A DNA stretch of 64,000 nucleotides. It comes from Clostridium swellfunianum. Lineage in GTDB: Bacteria > Bacillota > Clostridia > Clostridiales > Clostridiaceae. Shown piece by piece: positions 34,788 through 43,938 of this stretch. The notes beneath the pieces were generated by a model that saw only the letters and a list, made by a program, of their open reading frames with translations, did no database searches and was not told the origin of the DNA. The stretch's first letter is position 1. Every line of letters begins with the position of its first letter. A program made the position numbers and the translations under genes. The stretch spans positions 2,481,957 to 2,545,956 of the forward strand of contig NZ_JAMOFV010000006.1 in the NCBI RefSeq assembly GCF_023656515.1, read 5' to 3'.

Positions 34788-36764
34788 TTAACTAACAATT
34801 TTATAATAAACCTTCGAGGTAAGAATATACACAATAGCATAGAAGATGGCAAATACAAAAATTGTTCCTGCCGTGCAGAGTACAAACAAGGTTATGTTAG
34901 TAAGATTTAATACTGCCAGAAGTTTAGTAATAACCTTAAATGCGAAGGCAATATGGATAACCGCTGTTACAAGAGGTAAGAAAAACACCATAAGCACTTG
35001 GCTGCCAATTGACTTTTTTATTTCTTCCTTGCTCATGCCAACCTTCTGCATAATTTCAAAGCGTTCCTTATCATCATAGCCTTCTGAAATCTGCTTGTAG
35101 TATATAATAAGCACCGTAGCCATAATAAACAGTGCTCCTAGGAAAATTCCTAGAAAGAAAAGCCCTCCATACACAGAAAAGAAGGATTCTCTAGATTCTT
35201 CTAAACCTTCGCATCGTGCATCAGCGGATAACTGCTTTATTCTACTATTAATTTCACTAGTTAGTACAATTTCCTTTTCTGCATTAGCATCAGTGTCAAA
35301 AGCAAAGTAATAAGACAAATCGCCAATATTCCCTTTGGCATTAGTGCTGGAAGCATATATTTTTTCAATTGTTTTTTCATCAGGTACAATGACAAAGTAG
35401 CCGTTTGCAACAACTGCAGAAGCGATTCCGTCCACTGTCATATTATTTATGCGTTCCTTTATTTTAAATTCGTTGCCTAAAATGTTAATGCTGTCTTCAG
35501 CTATTTTTCCTCTATACGTAAAGAGGAGTACTTCATTTTCTTTTAAGGAAATAGCCTTGTTTTCCACATCATTGTATTCACTTAATGGTATAAATTCTAA
35601 GAAGCCTAAATTGTTCATGTTCTTCATATCATTACTGTTATCTGTGAAAGAATTCTTATCTTGCATCATAGCAAGAGACAAGGACCTGTATTTAACTATA
35701 TTCTTTACAGCAACTTTATCTTTATCGGCCTGCTCTTTTATGAGATTATTAATCATTTCCGCCTTTTCTTTAGATATATTCTCTGCGCTTATTGAAATAT
35801 CTCTTGGATATCTTGTTCTAAGTACCTCCTCCATACCAACATACAGTGATACTGTTGTAGATAGCATCACTAGAACAGTTGTTGAAAGAATACAAATATT
35901 AGCAAGTCCTACTGCATTCTGTTTCATTCGATAAATCATACCAGATACGCTTATAAAATGATTAGTCTTATAATAAAATTTCTTATTTTTTCTAAGCATT
36001 TTTAAAAGAGCAATACTTCCTGCAGTAAATAATGCCCAGGTTCCTACCATTACAAAAATTACTGCAAGGAAAAACATGTTAAGTGCAGCCAAAGGAGATT
36101 CTGTAGTCAAAGCAATATAGTAACCTGCTCCAAGGCTAAGAACTCCAATTAACGTAAGAATCCACTTTGTTTTTGGCTCCTTTTCTCCAACTTGGCCTCC
36201 CTTAAGAAGTTCAACAGGCTTTGCAAGATGAATCTGCCTTAGATTATTTATAAGAGTTAATATAAAAATCAAACCAAAGAGAATAGCTGTTTTAACTAAG
36301 GAATTAGTTGATATAAAAAAACCCATAGGCACTTTAAAGTGCAAAATCTTAAGAAGCACTAAGAACATAAGCTTGCTTACTGCAATTCCTAAGAAAAGCC
36401 CCAATACCATACTTATAAAAGCTACAAAAATAGTTTCCCAAGTGAGTACTTTGGCAATATGCCTTTTCTCCATGCCTAGTATATTATATAGGCCAAGTTC
36501 CTTTTTACGCCTTTTAATAAGAAAACTATTAGTATAGAAGAGAAAAATTATAGAGAAGAAACCAATAACATAAGTTCCTAAATTGAGAATTATTTTAAGT
36601 TCTCTTCCTCCAGACATATTGTTTAGTCCGTCATTTACTGATATAAAGTTCATGATATAAAACATAGCAATAGTACCAATACAGGTTAAGATATATGGGA
36701 AATAAGTTTTTCCATTCTTTTTAATGTTAGTTACAGCCAGCTTTTGATAGAATATCTTACTCAC
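34788..36764 (-). CDS. Bce-type ABC transporter permease
   Basis: A 658-residue FtsX-domain permease of the BceB group: about ten helices with a large extracellular domain (residues roughly 310-520) between helices 7 and 8. I take GTG 36764 as start (SKIFYQKLAVTNIKKNGKTY follows); upstream in-frame residues belong to the overlapping ATPase gene end. Such permeases detect and remove peptide antibiotics such as bacitracin and signal to a dedicated intramembrane kinase, encoded here just upstream. Confidence 0.93.
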   Translation of the reverse strand: MSKIFYQKLAVTNIKKNGKTYFPYILTCIGTIAMFYIMNFISVNDGLNNMSGGRELKIILNLGTYVIGFFSIIFLFYTNSFLIKRRKKELGLYNILGMEKRHIAKVLTWETIFVAFISMVLGLFLGIAVSKLMFLVLLKILHFKVPMGFFISTNSLVKTAILFGLIFILTLINNLRQIHLAKPVELLKGGQVGEKEPKTKWILTLIGVLSLGAGYYIALTTESPLAALNMFFLAVIFVMVGTWALFTAGSIALLKMLRKNKKFYYKTNHFISVSGMIYRMKQNAVGLANICILSTTVLVMLSTTVSLYVGMEEVLRTRYPRDISISAENISKEKAEMINNLIKEQADKDKVAVKNIVKYRSLSLAMMQDKNSFTDNSNDMKNMNNLGFLEFIPLSEYNDVENKAISLKENEVLLFTYRGKIAEDSINILGNEFKIKERINNMTVDGIASAVVANGYFVIVPDEKTIEKIYASSTNAKGNIGDLSYYFAFDTDANAEKEIVLTSEINSRIKQLSADARCEGLEESRESFFSVYGGLFFLGIFLGALFIMATVLIIYYKQISEGYDDKERFEIMQKVGMSKEEIKKSIGSQVLMVFFLPLVTAVIHIAFAFKVITKLLAVLNLTNITLFVLCTAGTIFVFAIFYAIVYILTSKVYYKIVS

Positions 36765-37524
36765 ATCGACCACCGCCTGTAGCAATTATAGTAAGTGTAT
36801 CAGAAATTTTTTGATACATTTCTTCCTGGGACATAGAAGCTCTATATAGCTGGTGAAAAACTTCTCCGTCCTTTATAAAAAGTACACGGCTTGCGTGGCT
36901 GGCTGCTTTAGTACTGTGAGTAACCATTATTATCGTTTGTCCTTCTTTGTTAATATCATTAAATAGTCGTAGAAGCTCATCACTGGAATGAGAATCTAGA
37001 GCTCCAGTAGGCTCATCAGCAAGAATAAGCTGCGGGTTAGTTATTAAAGCTCTAGCAACTGCGGCTCTCTGCTTCTGACCCCCAGAAACCTCATAGGGAT
37101 ATATTTGTAAAAGGTCGCTAATACCAAGCTTCTTTGCTATAGGCTTTAAGCGGCTTTCCATTTCCCCAAAAGCCTTGCCGGATAAAACAAGAGGTAAAAA
37201 TATATTATCCTGCAGGGAAAAAGTATCAAGCAAATTAAAATCTTGAAACACAAAGCCTAAATTATCACGGCGAAACTTGGAAATTTCCTTTTCCTTTATA
37301 TTCATACTGCTTATACCACTTAACACTACCTCGCCATTTGTAGGCTTATCAAGTGCTGCAATAATATTTAAAAGCGTGGTCTTACCTGAACCAGACTCTC
37401 CCATAATCGCTACGTATTCGCCCTTTTCCACTGAGAAGGACACATCGGATAAAGCCTGAACATGATTTCCTCCAAAACGGCTGGTATATATTTTTTTTAG
37501 TTTTTTCACTTCTAGTATTGACAT
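36757..37524 (-). CDS. Bce-type ABC transporter ATPase
   Basis: A 255-residue ATPase of the MacB/BceA branch: Walker A GESGSGKTTLLN, signature VSGGQKQRAAVARAL, Walker B LILADEPTGALD, switch His VTHST. The permease gene overlaps its 3' end. It powers antibiotic removal and provides the flux signal to the kinase. Confidence 0.95.
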   Translation of the reverse strand: MSILEVKKLKKIYTSRFGGNHVQALSDVSFSVEKGEYVAIMGESGSGKTTLLNIIAALDKPTNGEVVLSGISSMNIKEKEISKFRRDNLGFVFQDFNLLDTFSLQDNIFLPLVLSGKAFGEMESRLKPIAKKLGISDLLQIYPYEVSGGQKQRAAVARALITNPQLILADEPTGALDSHSSDELLRLFNDINKEGQTIIMVTHSTKAASHASRVLFIKDGEVFHQLYRASMSQEEMYQKISDTLTIIATGGGRCE

Positions 37525-37554
37525 AGATTATTCCCTCTTTCTGCTAAAATACTA

Positions 37555-37617
37555 GGCAGTCTGGCTTGCTCGTTCCACTGGCAGACTAGCCGCTGAAGTC
37601 CATTTAGGACTTCAGCC
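37555..37617 (+). repeat. Two-hairpin module, copy 2
   Basis: Hairpin 1: GGC-AGTCTG / CAGACT-a-GCC with an 18-base loop containing CTCGTTCCACT. Hairpin 2: CTGAAGTCC / GGACTTCAG, loop ATTTA, then CC. Two more hairpins follow at 37641-37680 (GGAAGAAATG / CATTTCTTCC) and 37683-37706 (TAACCTTAC / GTAAGGTTA). The whole gap between kinase and ATPase genes is therefore structured. Confidence 0.65.
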
Positions 37618-37716
37618 TTATCATGTTCAGTATAACAAAAGGAAGAAATGACTGCCTTAACTTTGGCTTACATTTCTTCCTCTAACCTTACGTCTTTGTA
37701 AGGTTAAAATAAAAGC

Positions 37717-38730
37717 TTATTCTATGCCCACTTCCATAGTTTCTAAATCAATCATTACCTTTGTGCCTTTATCAACTTTTGACTCTATAGTTATACTATG
37801 AGATAGCCTGTTTAAAATCTGCTTGCATAGATACAGCCCAAGGCCTGTAGACTTCTTGTCTGAGCGTCCATTATAACCCGTAAAACCTCTTTCAAACAAT
37901 CGATTCAGATCCTCTTCCTTTATGCCTATACCTGAGTCTTCAATAACAAGTGTCTTTTCTAAGCAACTATCCATATAAATAGAAATAGTTCCCTCTTTAG
38001 TATACTTTAATGCATTTGACAGCAGCTGCTCAATAACAAATACAAGCCACTTTTCATCAGTTAAAACTTCACAGTTTAATTCTTTAAAATTCAACTTAAT
38101 TTTCTTTCTTATAAACATTCTTGCGTATTTTCTCACTGCCTGTTTAACGATGTCATCGAGGCTGTATTTTTTTAATAAAAGATCAGAAGACATACTCTCA
38201 ACCCTTAAGTACTGCAATACAAATTCTACGTATTGCTCTATCTTAAAAAGCTCCATAGAAAGTTCTGCATTCTGTTCGCTTTCCTCTGACTGAAGGATTA
38301 ACCTCATGGCAGCAATAGGAGTCTTTATTTGATGTGCCCATAATGTATAGTAATCCACCAAATTACTTCTGCTAATTTCTGCAGTATAGGCAATCTCAGT
38401 GCTTTTCTTATAAACAGAGGTAAGCAACTCCCTGTAGTCTTCTTCAATTATGTTCCCAGGTTCAGGCAGTTTATCAAAGCCTAAGGAAATGCTGCTTTTT
38501 AAATCTAAAAGCAATCTATGCTTCTTGTATAGCTTAATAAAATCTACTATAAAGAAAATAATCCCCATGCTTGCACTAAGCACAATAGCATATACCACTG
38601 GTTCCAAAGGTAAATTATATAAAAAGAACACAGCTGCAAAGGTTGCCCAAAACAAGCTTAAAATAATAATTGCTTTAAGCAGCATTTTAAAATAAATCAT
38701 TAATAGCTTGAAAGCTTCTGTTTTTTTCAT
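37717..38730 (-). CDS. Intramembrane-sensing histidine kinase (BceS-like)
   Basis: A 337-residue kinase with two N-terminal helices (about residues 10-55) joined by a very short loop, so no extracellular sensor. The phospho-acceptor is in LWAHQIKTPIAAMRL and the ATP domain has VIEQLLSNALKYTKEG, VIEDSGIGI and KSTGLGLYLCKQIL. ATG 38730 lies one base past the regulator stop, with GGTGGA upstream. It should report transporter activity to the next-door regulator. Confidence 0.94.
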   Translation of the reverse strand: MKKTEAFKLLMIYFKMLLKAIIILSLFWATFAAVFFLYNLPLEPVVYAIVLSASMGIIFFIVDFIKLYKKHRLLLDLKSSISLGFDKLPEPGNIIEEDYRELLTSVYKKSTEIAYTAEISRSNLVDYYTLWAHQIKTPIAAMRLILQSEESEQNAELSMELFKIEQYVEFVLQYLRVESMSSDLLLKKYSLDDIVKQAVRKYARMFIRKKIKLNFKELNCEVLTDEKWLVFVIEQLLSNALKYTKEGTISIYMDSCLEKTLVIEDSGIGIKEEDLNRLFERGFTGYNGRSDKKSTGLGLYLCKQILNRLSHSITIESKVDKGTKVMIDLETMEVGIE

Positions 38731-38731
38731 C

Positions 38732-39403
38732 TCATTCCACCAAATATCCTGCACCCTTTTTAGTAGCAATAAAATTAGACAGCCCTGCCTCTTGAAGCTT
38801 TTTACGCAACCTTGTTATATTAACTGTTAAGGTATTGTCATCAATATAGCTGTCAGTTTCCCAAAGCCTTGTCATAATAGTATCCCTAGATACAGCCTTG
38901 CCTTTATTCTCAAGAAGAATCTGCAGTATCTTGTTTTCGTTCTTTGAAAGTTCAATCTTCCCGTCATCAAAATTTAAAGTTGAATCACTAATATTAAGTA
39001 TCAAGCCTTTATGCTCAAGCAAATTGGTCTGTCCTGTAAAATCGTAGGTACGGCGCAGCAATGCCTGAACCTTGGCTGTTAAAACATTTAAATCAAAAGG
39101 CTTTGCTATAAAATCATCTCCGCCCATGTTCATAGCCATGACTATATTCATATTGTCTGAAGCAGATGAGATAAAGATAATAGGAACCTTGGAAACCTTG
39201 CGAATCTCACTGCACCAATGATAGCCATTAAAAAACGGCAAGGCAATATCTAAAAGCACAAGCTGAGGACTATAAGAAACAAAAGCCGCTAATACATCCT
39301 TAAAATCAGTTACACACTCTACCTCAAATCCCCAAGACTTTATATGATTTTTTACTGTTTTAGCAATAATTAAATCATCTTCTACTATAAAAATCTTATA
39401 CAT
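38732..39403 (-). CDS. OmpR-family response regulator (BceR-like)
   Basis: A 223-residue regulator. Receiver: acidic pocket VEDD, phospho-Asp in LVLLDIALPFFNGY, Lys in DFIAKPFD. Output: winged helix ending ATKKGAGYLVE. It is the first gene of the regulator-kinase pair, and the structured gap at 37525-37716 separates the pair from the ABC genes they probably control. Confidence 0.95.
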   Translation of the reverse strand: MYKIFIVEDDLIIAKTVKNHIKSWGFEVECVTDFKDVLAAFVSYSPQLVLLDIALPFFNGYHWCSEIRKVSKVPIIFISSASDNMNIVMAMNMGGDDFIAKPFDLNVLTAKVQALLRRTYDFTGQTNLLEHKGLILNISDSTLNFDDGKIELSKNENKILQILLENKGKAVSRDTIMTRLWETDSYIDDNTLTVNITRLRKKLQEAGLSNFIATKKGAGYLVE

Positions 39404-39520
39404 TTACTGTTCTCCCCACATTTCTAGTTTGTTGTAATTTCTTCTATTATTATATAATCAATTATAGTTTTGCTTAGGGCCGTATACAAGTACGCACTTT
39501 TTAATTGTATAGTTACTATT

Positions 39521-39562
39521 AAAAAAGACTCGCCTTGAGTGCTACCTCAGTACAAGTCTTTA
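39521..39562 (-). terminator. Terminator of the MFS gene
   Basis: AAAGACT and CTTGAG on the left arm pair with their complements in CTCAGTACAAGTCTTT (internal loop), followed on the minus strand by TTTTTTAATAG. Confidence 0.75.
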
Positions 39563-39594
39563 TCATTAAACTCTTGTATTTTGCCCTAAAAATA

Positions 39595-40836
39595 TCAAAG
39601 CTGTCTACTAATCCTTGAATATATGCTTATAAAAGCCATAAGTAACAGTCCTCCTAAAGAAGTCATGAAATATGCAGGCACCAAATTAATTAAGAACCCT
39701 GAAGCAAGCAGCGCAACTGGTGCAATGATTTTAACCAGACTTATTAACATGCTTATAACGCGACCTCTGTATTCATCTGGTATACTTTTTTGCATAATAT
39801 ATGATAATGGAATATCAACAATGGAAATAGCTACTCCGAATATCCCCATGATAATGCAATAGTAAATTAAACAGCTTAAATTTGAAAAGCTTGAAATGTC
39901 AAATATCGTTGGAAGTCCTATCATGGCAATGCAGATTGTAAGTATGCTGCCTATAATCTTTAAAATTCTAATGTAAGATATTCTTTCGCTTATTTTCTTA
40001 ACTATCAACGCCCCAATTATCATGCCGCCTGGTATCGCTCCCTGTATTATGCCAAAATCTCTTGAATTCAACTTCAATATATTATTAATTATAAAAGGCA
40101 GTGGTACTGTAACGGAAAAACCCATAATAAAATTAAAAGCTGCAAAAACTCCCAGTAACCCTTTAAGATTCTTATTTTGGATCAAATAATCGAAACCTTC
40201 CTTGATATCTTTTATGAAATTAATCTTACCTCCTGCTTTCTTATCTCCTTCGGTTTTAAAATTAAACTTAAAATCTATAAACAGCTCTGAGATACCTGAA
40301 AGGAGAAAGGATAGACCATTTATTAATATAAAAAACCTTACGTCGAGAAATGCATATATCATTCCTCCAATAATTGGTCCAAGAATTGAGGATAAAGAGT
40401 TGATTACCCTACTGGCAGAGTTGATGTTCATCAACATTTTTTCTGATACAATGTTAGGAATTGCAGCTTCGAAACTTATATCAAAAAAACATGTAAAAAT
40501 ATTCATAATAAGTGTTGTCCCAAATACCATTGACAGGCTTAGCCCTGAACTTGGACTGAGTAGATAAAGCCCAACAAACATAACTCCATTGAGTAAATCC
40601 ATCATAACTACCATGGTCTTCTTATCTAATTTATCAGCCAAAACCCCCGCAAAAGGATATATAGTTATTTTGGGAATTATACTCATAATTAAAACAGCAG
40701 CAAAGCTCAAGCCTGAACCAGTAAGCTTAAGGACATATAGCCCTATTGCAAAAGTAAATATGGTTGTTCCAAATATTGAAACAAATTTCCCTAAGGAATA
40801 TAACAATAAATTTGATGCTTCATATGATATTTTCAT
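39595..40836 (-). CDS. MFS transporter (MFS_3-type drug exporter)
   Basis: A 413-residue, twelve-helix MFS protein with the motif-A-like loop GVLADKLDKKTMVVMMD. The family includes macrolide and enterobactin exporters. I start at ATG 40836, eight bases after AAAGGGG. It follows the MerR-methyltransferase gene on the same strand but a terminator lies between them; the regulator may control it. Substrate unknown. Confidence 0.9.
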   Translation of the reverse strand: MKISYEASNLLLYSLGKFVSIFGTTIFTFAIGLYVLKLTGSGLSFAAVLIMSIIPKITIYPFAGVLADKLDKKTMVVMMDLLNGVMFVGLYLLSPSSGLSLSMVFGTTLIMNIFTCFFDISFEAAIPNIVSEKMLMNINSASRVINSLSSILGPIIGGMIYAFLDVRFFILINGLSFLLSGISELFIDFKFNFKTEGDKKAGGKINFIKDIKEGFDYLIQNKNLKGLLGVFAAFNFIMGFSVTVPLPFIINNILKLNSRDFGIIQGAIPGGMIIGALIVKKISERISYIRILKIIGSILTICIAMIGLPTIFDISSFSNLSCLIYYCIIMGIFGVAISIVDIPLSYIMQKSIPDEYRGRVISMLISLVKIIAPVALLASGFLINLVPAYFMTSLGGLLLMAFISIYSRISRQL

Positions 40837-40920
40837 ATCTATCACCCCTTTAATACAATTCTAAACAGTGGTCTTTGGCCTACATCAATATAGAAATTCA
40901 TAAAATTTTACTGTATATAT

Positions 40921-40949
40921 AAAAAAAGATAGGGTTAACCCTACCTTTT
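40921..40949 (-). terminator. Terminator overlapping the end of the MerR-methyltransferase gene
   Basis: Palindrome TAGGGTTAACCCTA (40930-40943) overlaps the stop codon and is followed by seven T on the minus strand. Confidence 0.85.
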
Positions 40950-42161
40950 TCCATAAACCATATATGAATATACCTTTTCTCCCTTTTTAAAATAATCTTC
41001 AAACTTGCCGCCATCTTCCACATAATCTGAAGTCATATCATCAAGAAGCGTGTATTTAAGACTACTTAGGTTCCTTTTTATGTTATCGATTGTAAAGTTC
41101 TTTCTATATCTAGCCTCTATTAAGGTGTTTGTATTAAAGTTTTTAAATAAAATATATGATCCAATCAGAACTGCATCCTCTTTAACATACTTGTCTACTA
41201 GTCCTAACAGGAATTCCTCATGCTCAAAGCTGTAATTACTTGTACCTGACGCATCTACAAGTATATTAACAGACATGTTCTTTAAAGGAATTTCTAAAAA
41301 ATCTGAGCATATGAAAAGAATATTTCTTTTATGCTCAACCCCTTCAAGCATATTTTTGAGAAACTTATGCCTTTCAATATCATGGTCAACAGCAATATAG
41401 ATACAGTCATCAGGCAAGCAGCTATATGCATTTCTTAAGAAAAATCCCGAACCTGAACCAAGCTCCAGCAGAACTTTTCCTTGAAGATCACTGGAGCATA
41501 ATCTCTTCGTTCCCCAATCAATACCTCTATAGATATTATTCAAATAGTCAGGGTCCGTTTCATTTATGTATTCACTAAGATAGCTTTCCATAAATTTACC
41601 CCATGAATTTTTCTTTTCATCTCCAATTATTAAGATACCATCTTCAATCAGATAGGTTTCCCCACAGCTGCAGCTAAGCTCGCCCTCTATAATTTGATTG
41701 CTTGTTATACTTCCCTTAGAAAGCATCAATCCTCCTCCACATTTCAAGCATTTTAATAAGTCCAATGCCTTTATATCAACACCAAGAATGCTTTTTCTCT
41801 CGTTTTTTCTTTCGGATAACTCCTGTATTTTCTTCTCAAGTCTTTTCTTAACGCCTATGAGCTCGTGTATTTGTTCTCCAACATATTTATCTTTGCAAAC
41901 AAAAATATCCTTGTAATACTCATCCTCCTGATAAGGGGTAAGATTTCCAAGCCTTCTGAACATAAATATTGTTTTTATCTCCTTTAATGAAAATCCAAGC
42001 CCTTTTAAGTTAAATATTTCCCCAATATCAGATTTGCAAACTTCATCAAAGCAATACTGTCCCCCACTCTTTTCAGGAATAATCAGTCCTAAATCCATAT
42101 AATGCCTTACAGTATCTATACTTATTCCATTTTCCTCTGCAAATCTTCCAATCCTCACCAT
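40941..42161 (-). CDS. MerR regulator fused to a zinc-ribbon and SAM methyltransferase
   Basis: A 406-residue fusion. Residues 1-70: MerR winged helix (VRIGRFAEENGISIDTVRHY, LGFSLKEIKTIF). Then a helical linker. Residues about 138-190: a Trm112-like zinc ribbon (CLKCGG and CSCGETYLIEDGILII). Residues 215-380: class I methyltransferase with LLELGSGSGFFLRNA and a VDHDIER acidic loop. ATG 42161 is the start, because the upstream ATG at 42191 lies inside the -10 box. It may sense and methylate a ligand, for example an antibiotic, while controlling the MFS exporter; function inferred. Confidence 0.85.
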   Translation of the reverse strand: MVRIGRFAEENGISIDTVRHYMDLGLIIPEKSGGQYCFDEVCKSDIGEIFNLKGLGFSLKEIKTIFMFRRLGNLTPYQEDEYYKDIFVCKDKYVGEQIHELIGVKKRLEKKIQELSERKNERKSILGVDIKALDLLKCLKCGGGLMLSKGSITSNQIIEGELSCSCGETYLIEDGILIIGDEKKNSWGKFMESYLSEYINETDPDYLNNIYRGIDWGTKRLCSSDLQGKVLLELGSGSGFFLRNAYSCLPDDCIYIAVDHDIERHKFLKNMLEGVEHKRNILFICSDFLEIPLKNMSVNILVDASGTSNYSFEHEEFLLGLVDKYVKEDAVLIGSYILFKNFNTNTLIEARYRKNFTIDNIKRNLSSLKYTLLDDMTSDYVEDGGKFEDYFKKGEKVYSYMVYGKR

Positions 42162-42190
42162 ATCACCATCAATCCTGTATAATAATGCCA

Positions 42191-42221
42191 TTATATCATA
42201 TTACAGGTTATAGTACTGAAG
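42191..42221 (-). promoter_or_regulatory. MerR-type promoter with a 19-base spacer
   Basis: Minus strand TTAACT, 19 bases, TATAAT directly before a G that overlaps the first ATG. A 19-base spacer is the hallmark of MerR-activated promoters, which need DNA distortion. This suggests autoregulation and moves the translation start to 42161. Confidence 0.65.
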
Positions 42222-42263
42222 TTAATCATCTAAATCAAAACACTTTAATTAATTATTAACTTT

Positions 42264-42904
42264 TTAATAGCCTAATACTTCTCCGATAATTAATATCTTA
42301 ATTCTATTTTTAATAAACTGTCCTTTAATTACCACAAAATCATTGCAAATTCTATTTGGATTTTTACAATCAACGCAATATCCAAGCTTTGTACATGGTG
42401 TATCTTTATTCAACCTCTTTGCGTCAATTGGAGCAGCATATTGTCTTACTCTTTTCTCTGCTTCATCTAAATCTTTAACAATTTTATTTATTCCTGCCAC
42501 AATTATAACTTGCTTAGGACCGTATATCATTGGGGCAACTCTACTTCCATTGCCATCTATATTATATAATTCTCCACTTTCTGTTATTGCATTTGTACTA
42601 CAAATAAAGGTATCTGCAGAAAAATTCTTAATATATAACTCTCGTTTATCATCACTACCTAATCCATGCTTATATTTATCCAAAAAACAAACTTACCACT
42701 TCTTAAGAAATCTATTACTCCAGTTTCAAAAAGAGTCATTGAATCTCCTACACCAACAGTAGAACCTTCAGTTATTAAATCTTTTAATACTTGAAGTAAC
42801 TGCTCCCTATTTCGAATGTAATATCCTTCCATATTACGGCTATATATATTTTTTATCGTTCTCTCAATTTGCTTTTCAATATACCATGCAATATTCTCTT
42901 CCAT
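42264..42904 (-). pseudogene. LUD-domain (lactate utilisation/DUF162) protein with a frameshift
   Basis: Two adjacent frames encode one protein. Residues 1-75 (MEENIAWYIEKQIERTIKNI to SGKFVF; contains EGSTVGVGDSMTLFETG) end in one frame, and the rest (LDKYKHGLGSDDKRELYIKN to the C-terminus with CTKLGYCVDCKNPNRIC) continues in another. The break is at a run of six T in GTTTTTTGG, plus-strand near 42680. One additional T restores a single frame. It may be a recent pseudogene, a sequencing error or -1 slippage at T-TTT-TTG. Role of LUD proteins: lactate or cysteine-site redox metabolism, not certain here. Confidence 0.85.
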
Positions 42905-43038
42905 ATCTAGCTCCTCCTAAAGATAAAATTTAAATAAATGCTCTACTCTCCTTGAATCTAATGCTTTCGATATTTCATTTTTCCTAGAATTAAACACTAT
43001 GTTATAATAAAATTATATCTTATGAGTGGAGTAAATAT

Positions 43039-43899
43039 ATGATTTACATAGAAAAAAAACCTTTTAATATCCTGCAGAAGTACATTAAATGTATTTGGAC
43101 TATTGAATATAACGGAACGCTGACTCCAAGTGAAAATGAAAGAATTCTGCCTGATGGATATACTGAAATTATAGTAAATTTTTCAGATAGATTTAAATGT
43201 AAAATAGATGGCGGAAAAGAAAACTTCTTGACTAATAGCTTTGCCTCCGGTCCATTCACCAAGTACCTGCATTTAGAGGCTACAGGAAAAGTTGGGCTTT
43301 TAGGTATTCGCTTTTGGCCTGGCATGATGTATCCATTTTTTCAGATACCAATGAAGGAACTTACAAACAAATATATTGATCTATCCTTCATAGCAAAAGA
43401 GCTTTCAAAAGAAATTGAAGCTAGTGTACTTTCTTCTACTAACTTTGAAGAAAGATTCAGTCTTGTTAACAGTATATTGACTAAGCATCTTATGAGCAAA
43501 CTTACCCCAACAAACAAGGTTGTAGAAGAATCTATTAATATTATTAAATATTCAAATGGTATGATTGCTGTTGCTAGTCTTTCAGAGAGCATAGGTATAG
43601 GCTCAAGGCAGCTTGAACGCTTATTCAACGTATATTTAGGCATAAGTCCTAAGATGTTTAACAGAATTACCAGGTTCCAAAGAATCTTTAAAGAACTTGA
43701 AAAACATCGTATTAATAACTGGCTTGTATTAGCTCTACAATGCGGCTATTATGACCAAGCTCATTTCATCAAAGAGTTTAAACAATTTTCAGGAATGAAT
43801 CCTAATTCCTTTTTTATTGGTAGTAATGAACTCACTCGCTATTTTACTACGAATATTAGAATGTCGGATTTATACAATACATCTGCACAAATCATTTAA
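43039..43899 (+). CDS. AraC family regulator
   Basis: A 286-residue regulator. The N-terminal 150 residues match the DUF6597-type domain (CIWTIEYNGTLTPSENERIL, PDGYTEIIVNFSD). The C-terminal AraC domain has two helix-turn-helices (VASLSESIGIGSRQLERLFN and LALQCGYYDQAHFIKEFKQF, with FSGMNPNSF). ATG 43039 follows GTGGAG. It lies 39 bases upstream of the SRPBCC gene, which it may control. Confidence 0.92.
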   Translation: MIYIEKKPFNILQKYIKCIWTIEYNGTLTPSENERILPDGYTEIIVNFSDRFKCKIDGGKENFLTNSFASGPFTKYLHLEATGKVGLLGIRFWPGMMYPFFQIPMKELTNKYIDLSFIAKELSKEIEASVLSSTNFEERFSLVNSILTKHLMSKLTPTNKVVEESINIIKYSNGMIAVASLSESIGIGSRQLERLFNVYLGISPKMFNRITRFQRIFKELEKHRINNWLVLALQCGYYDQAHFIKEFKQFSGMNPNSFFIGSNELTRYFTTNIRMSDLYNTSAQII

Positions 43900-43938
43900 T
43901 ATAATATCTTATAATAAATTAATCTTGGAGGTAATTAT

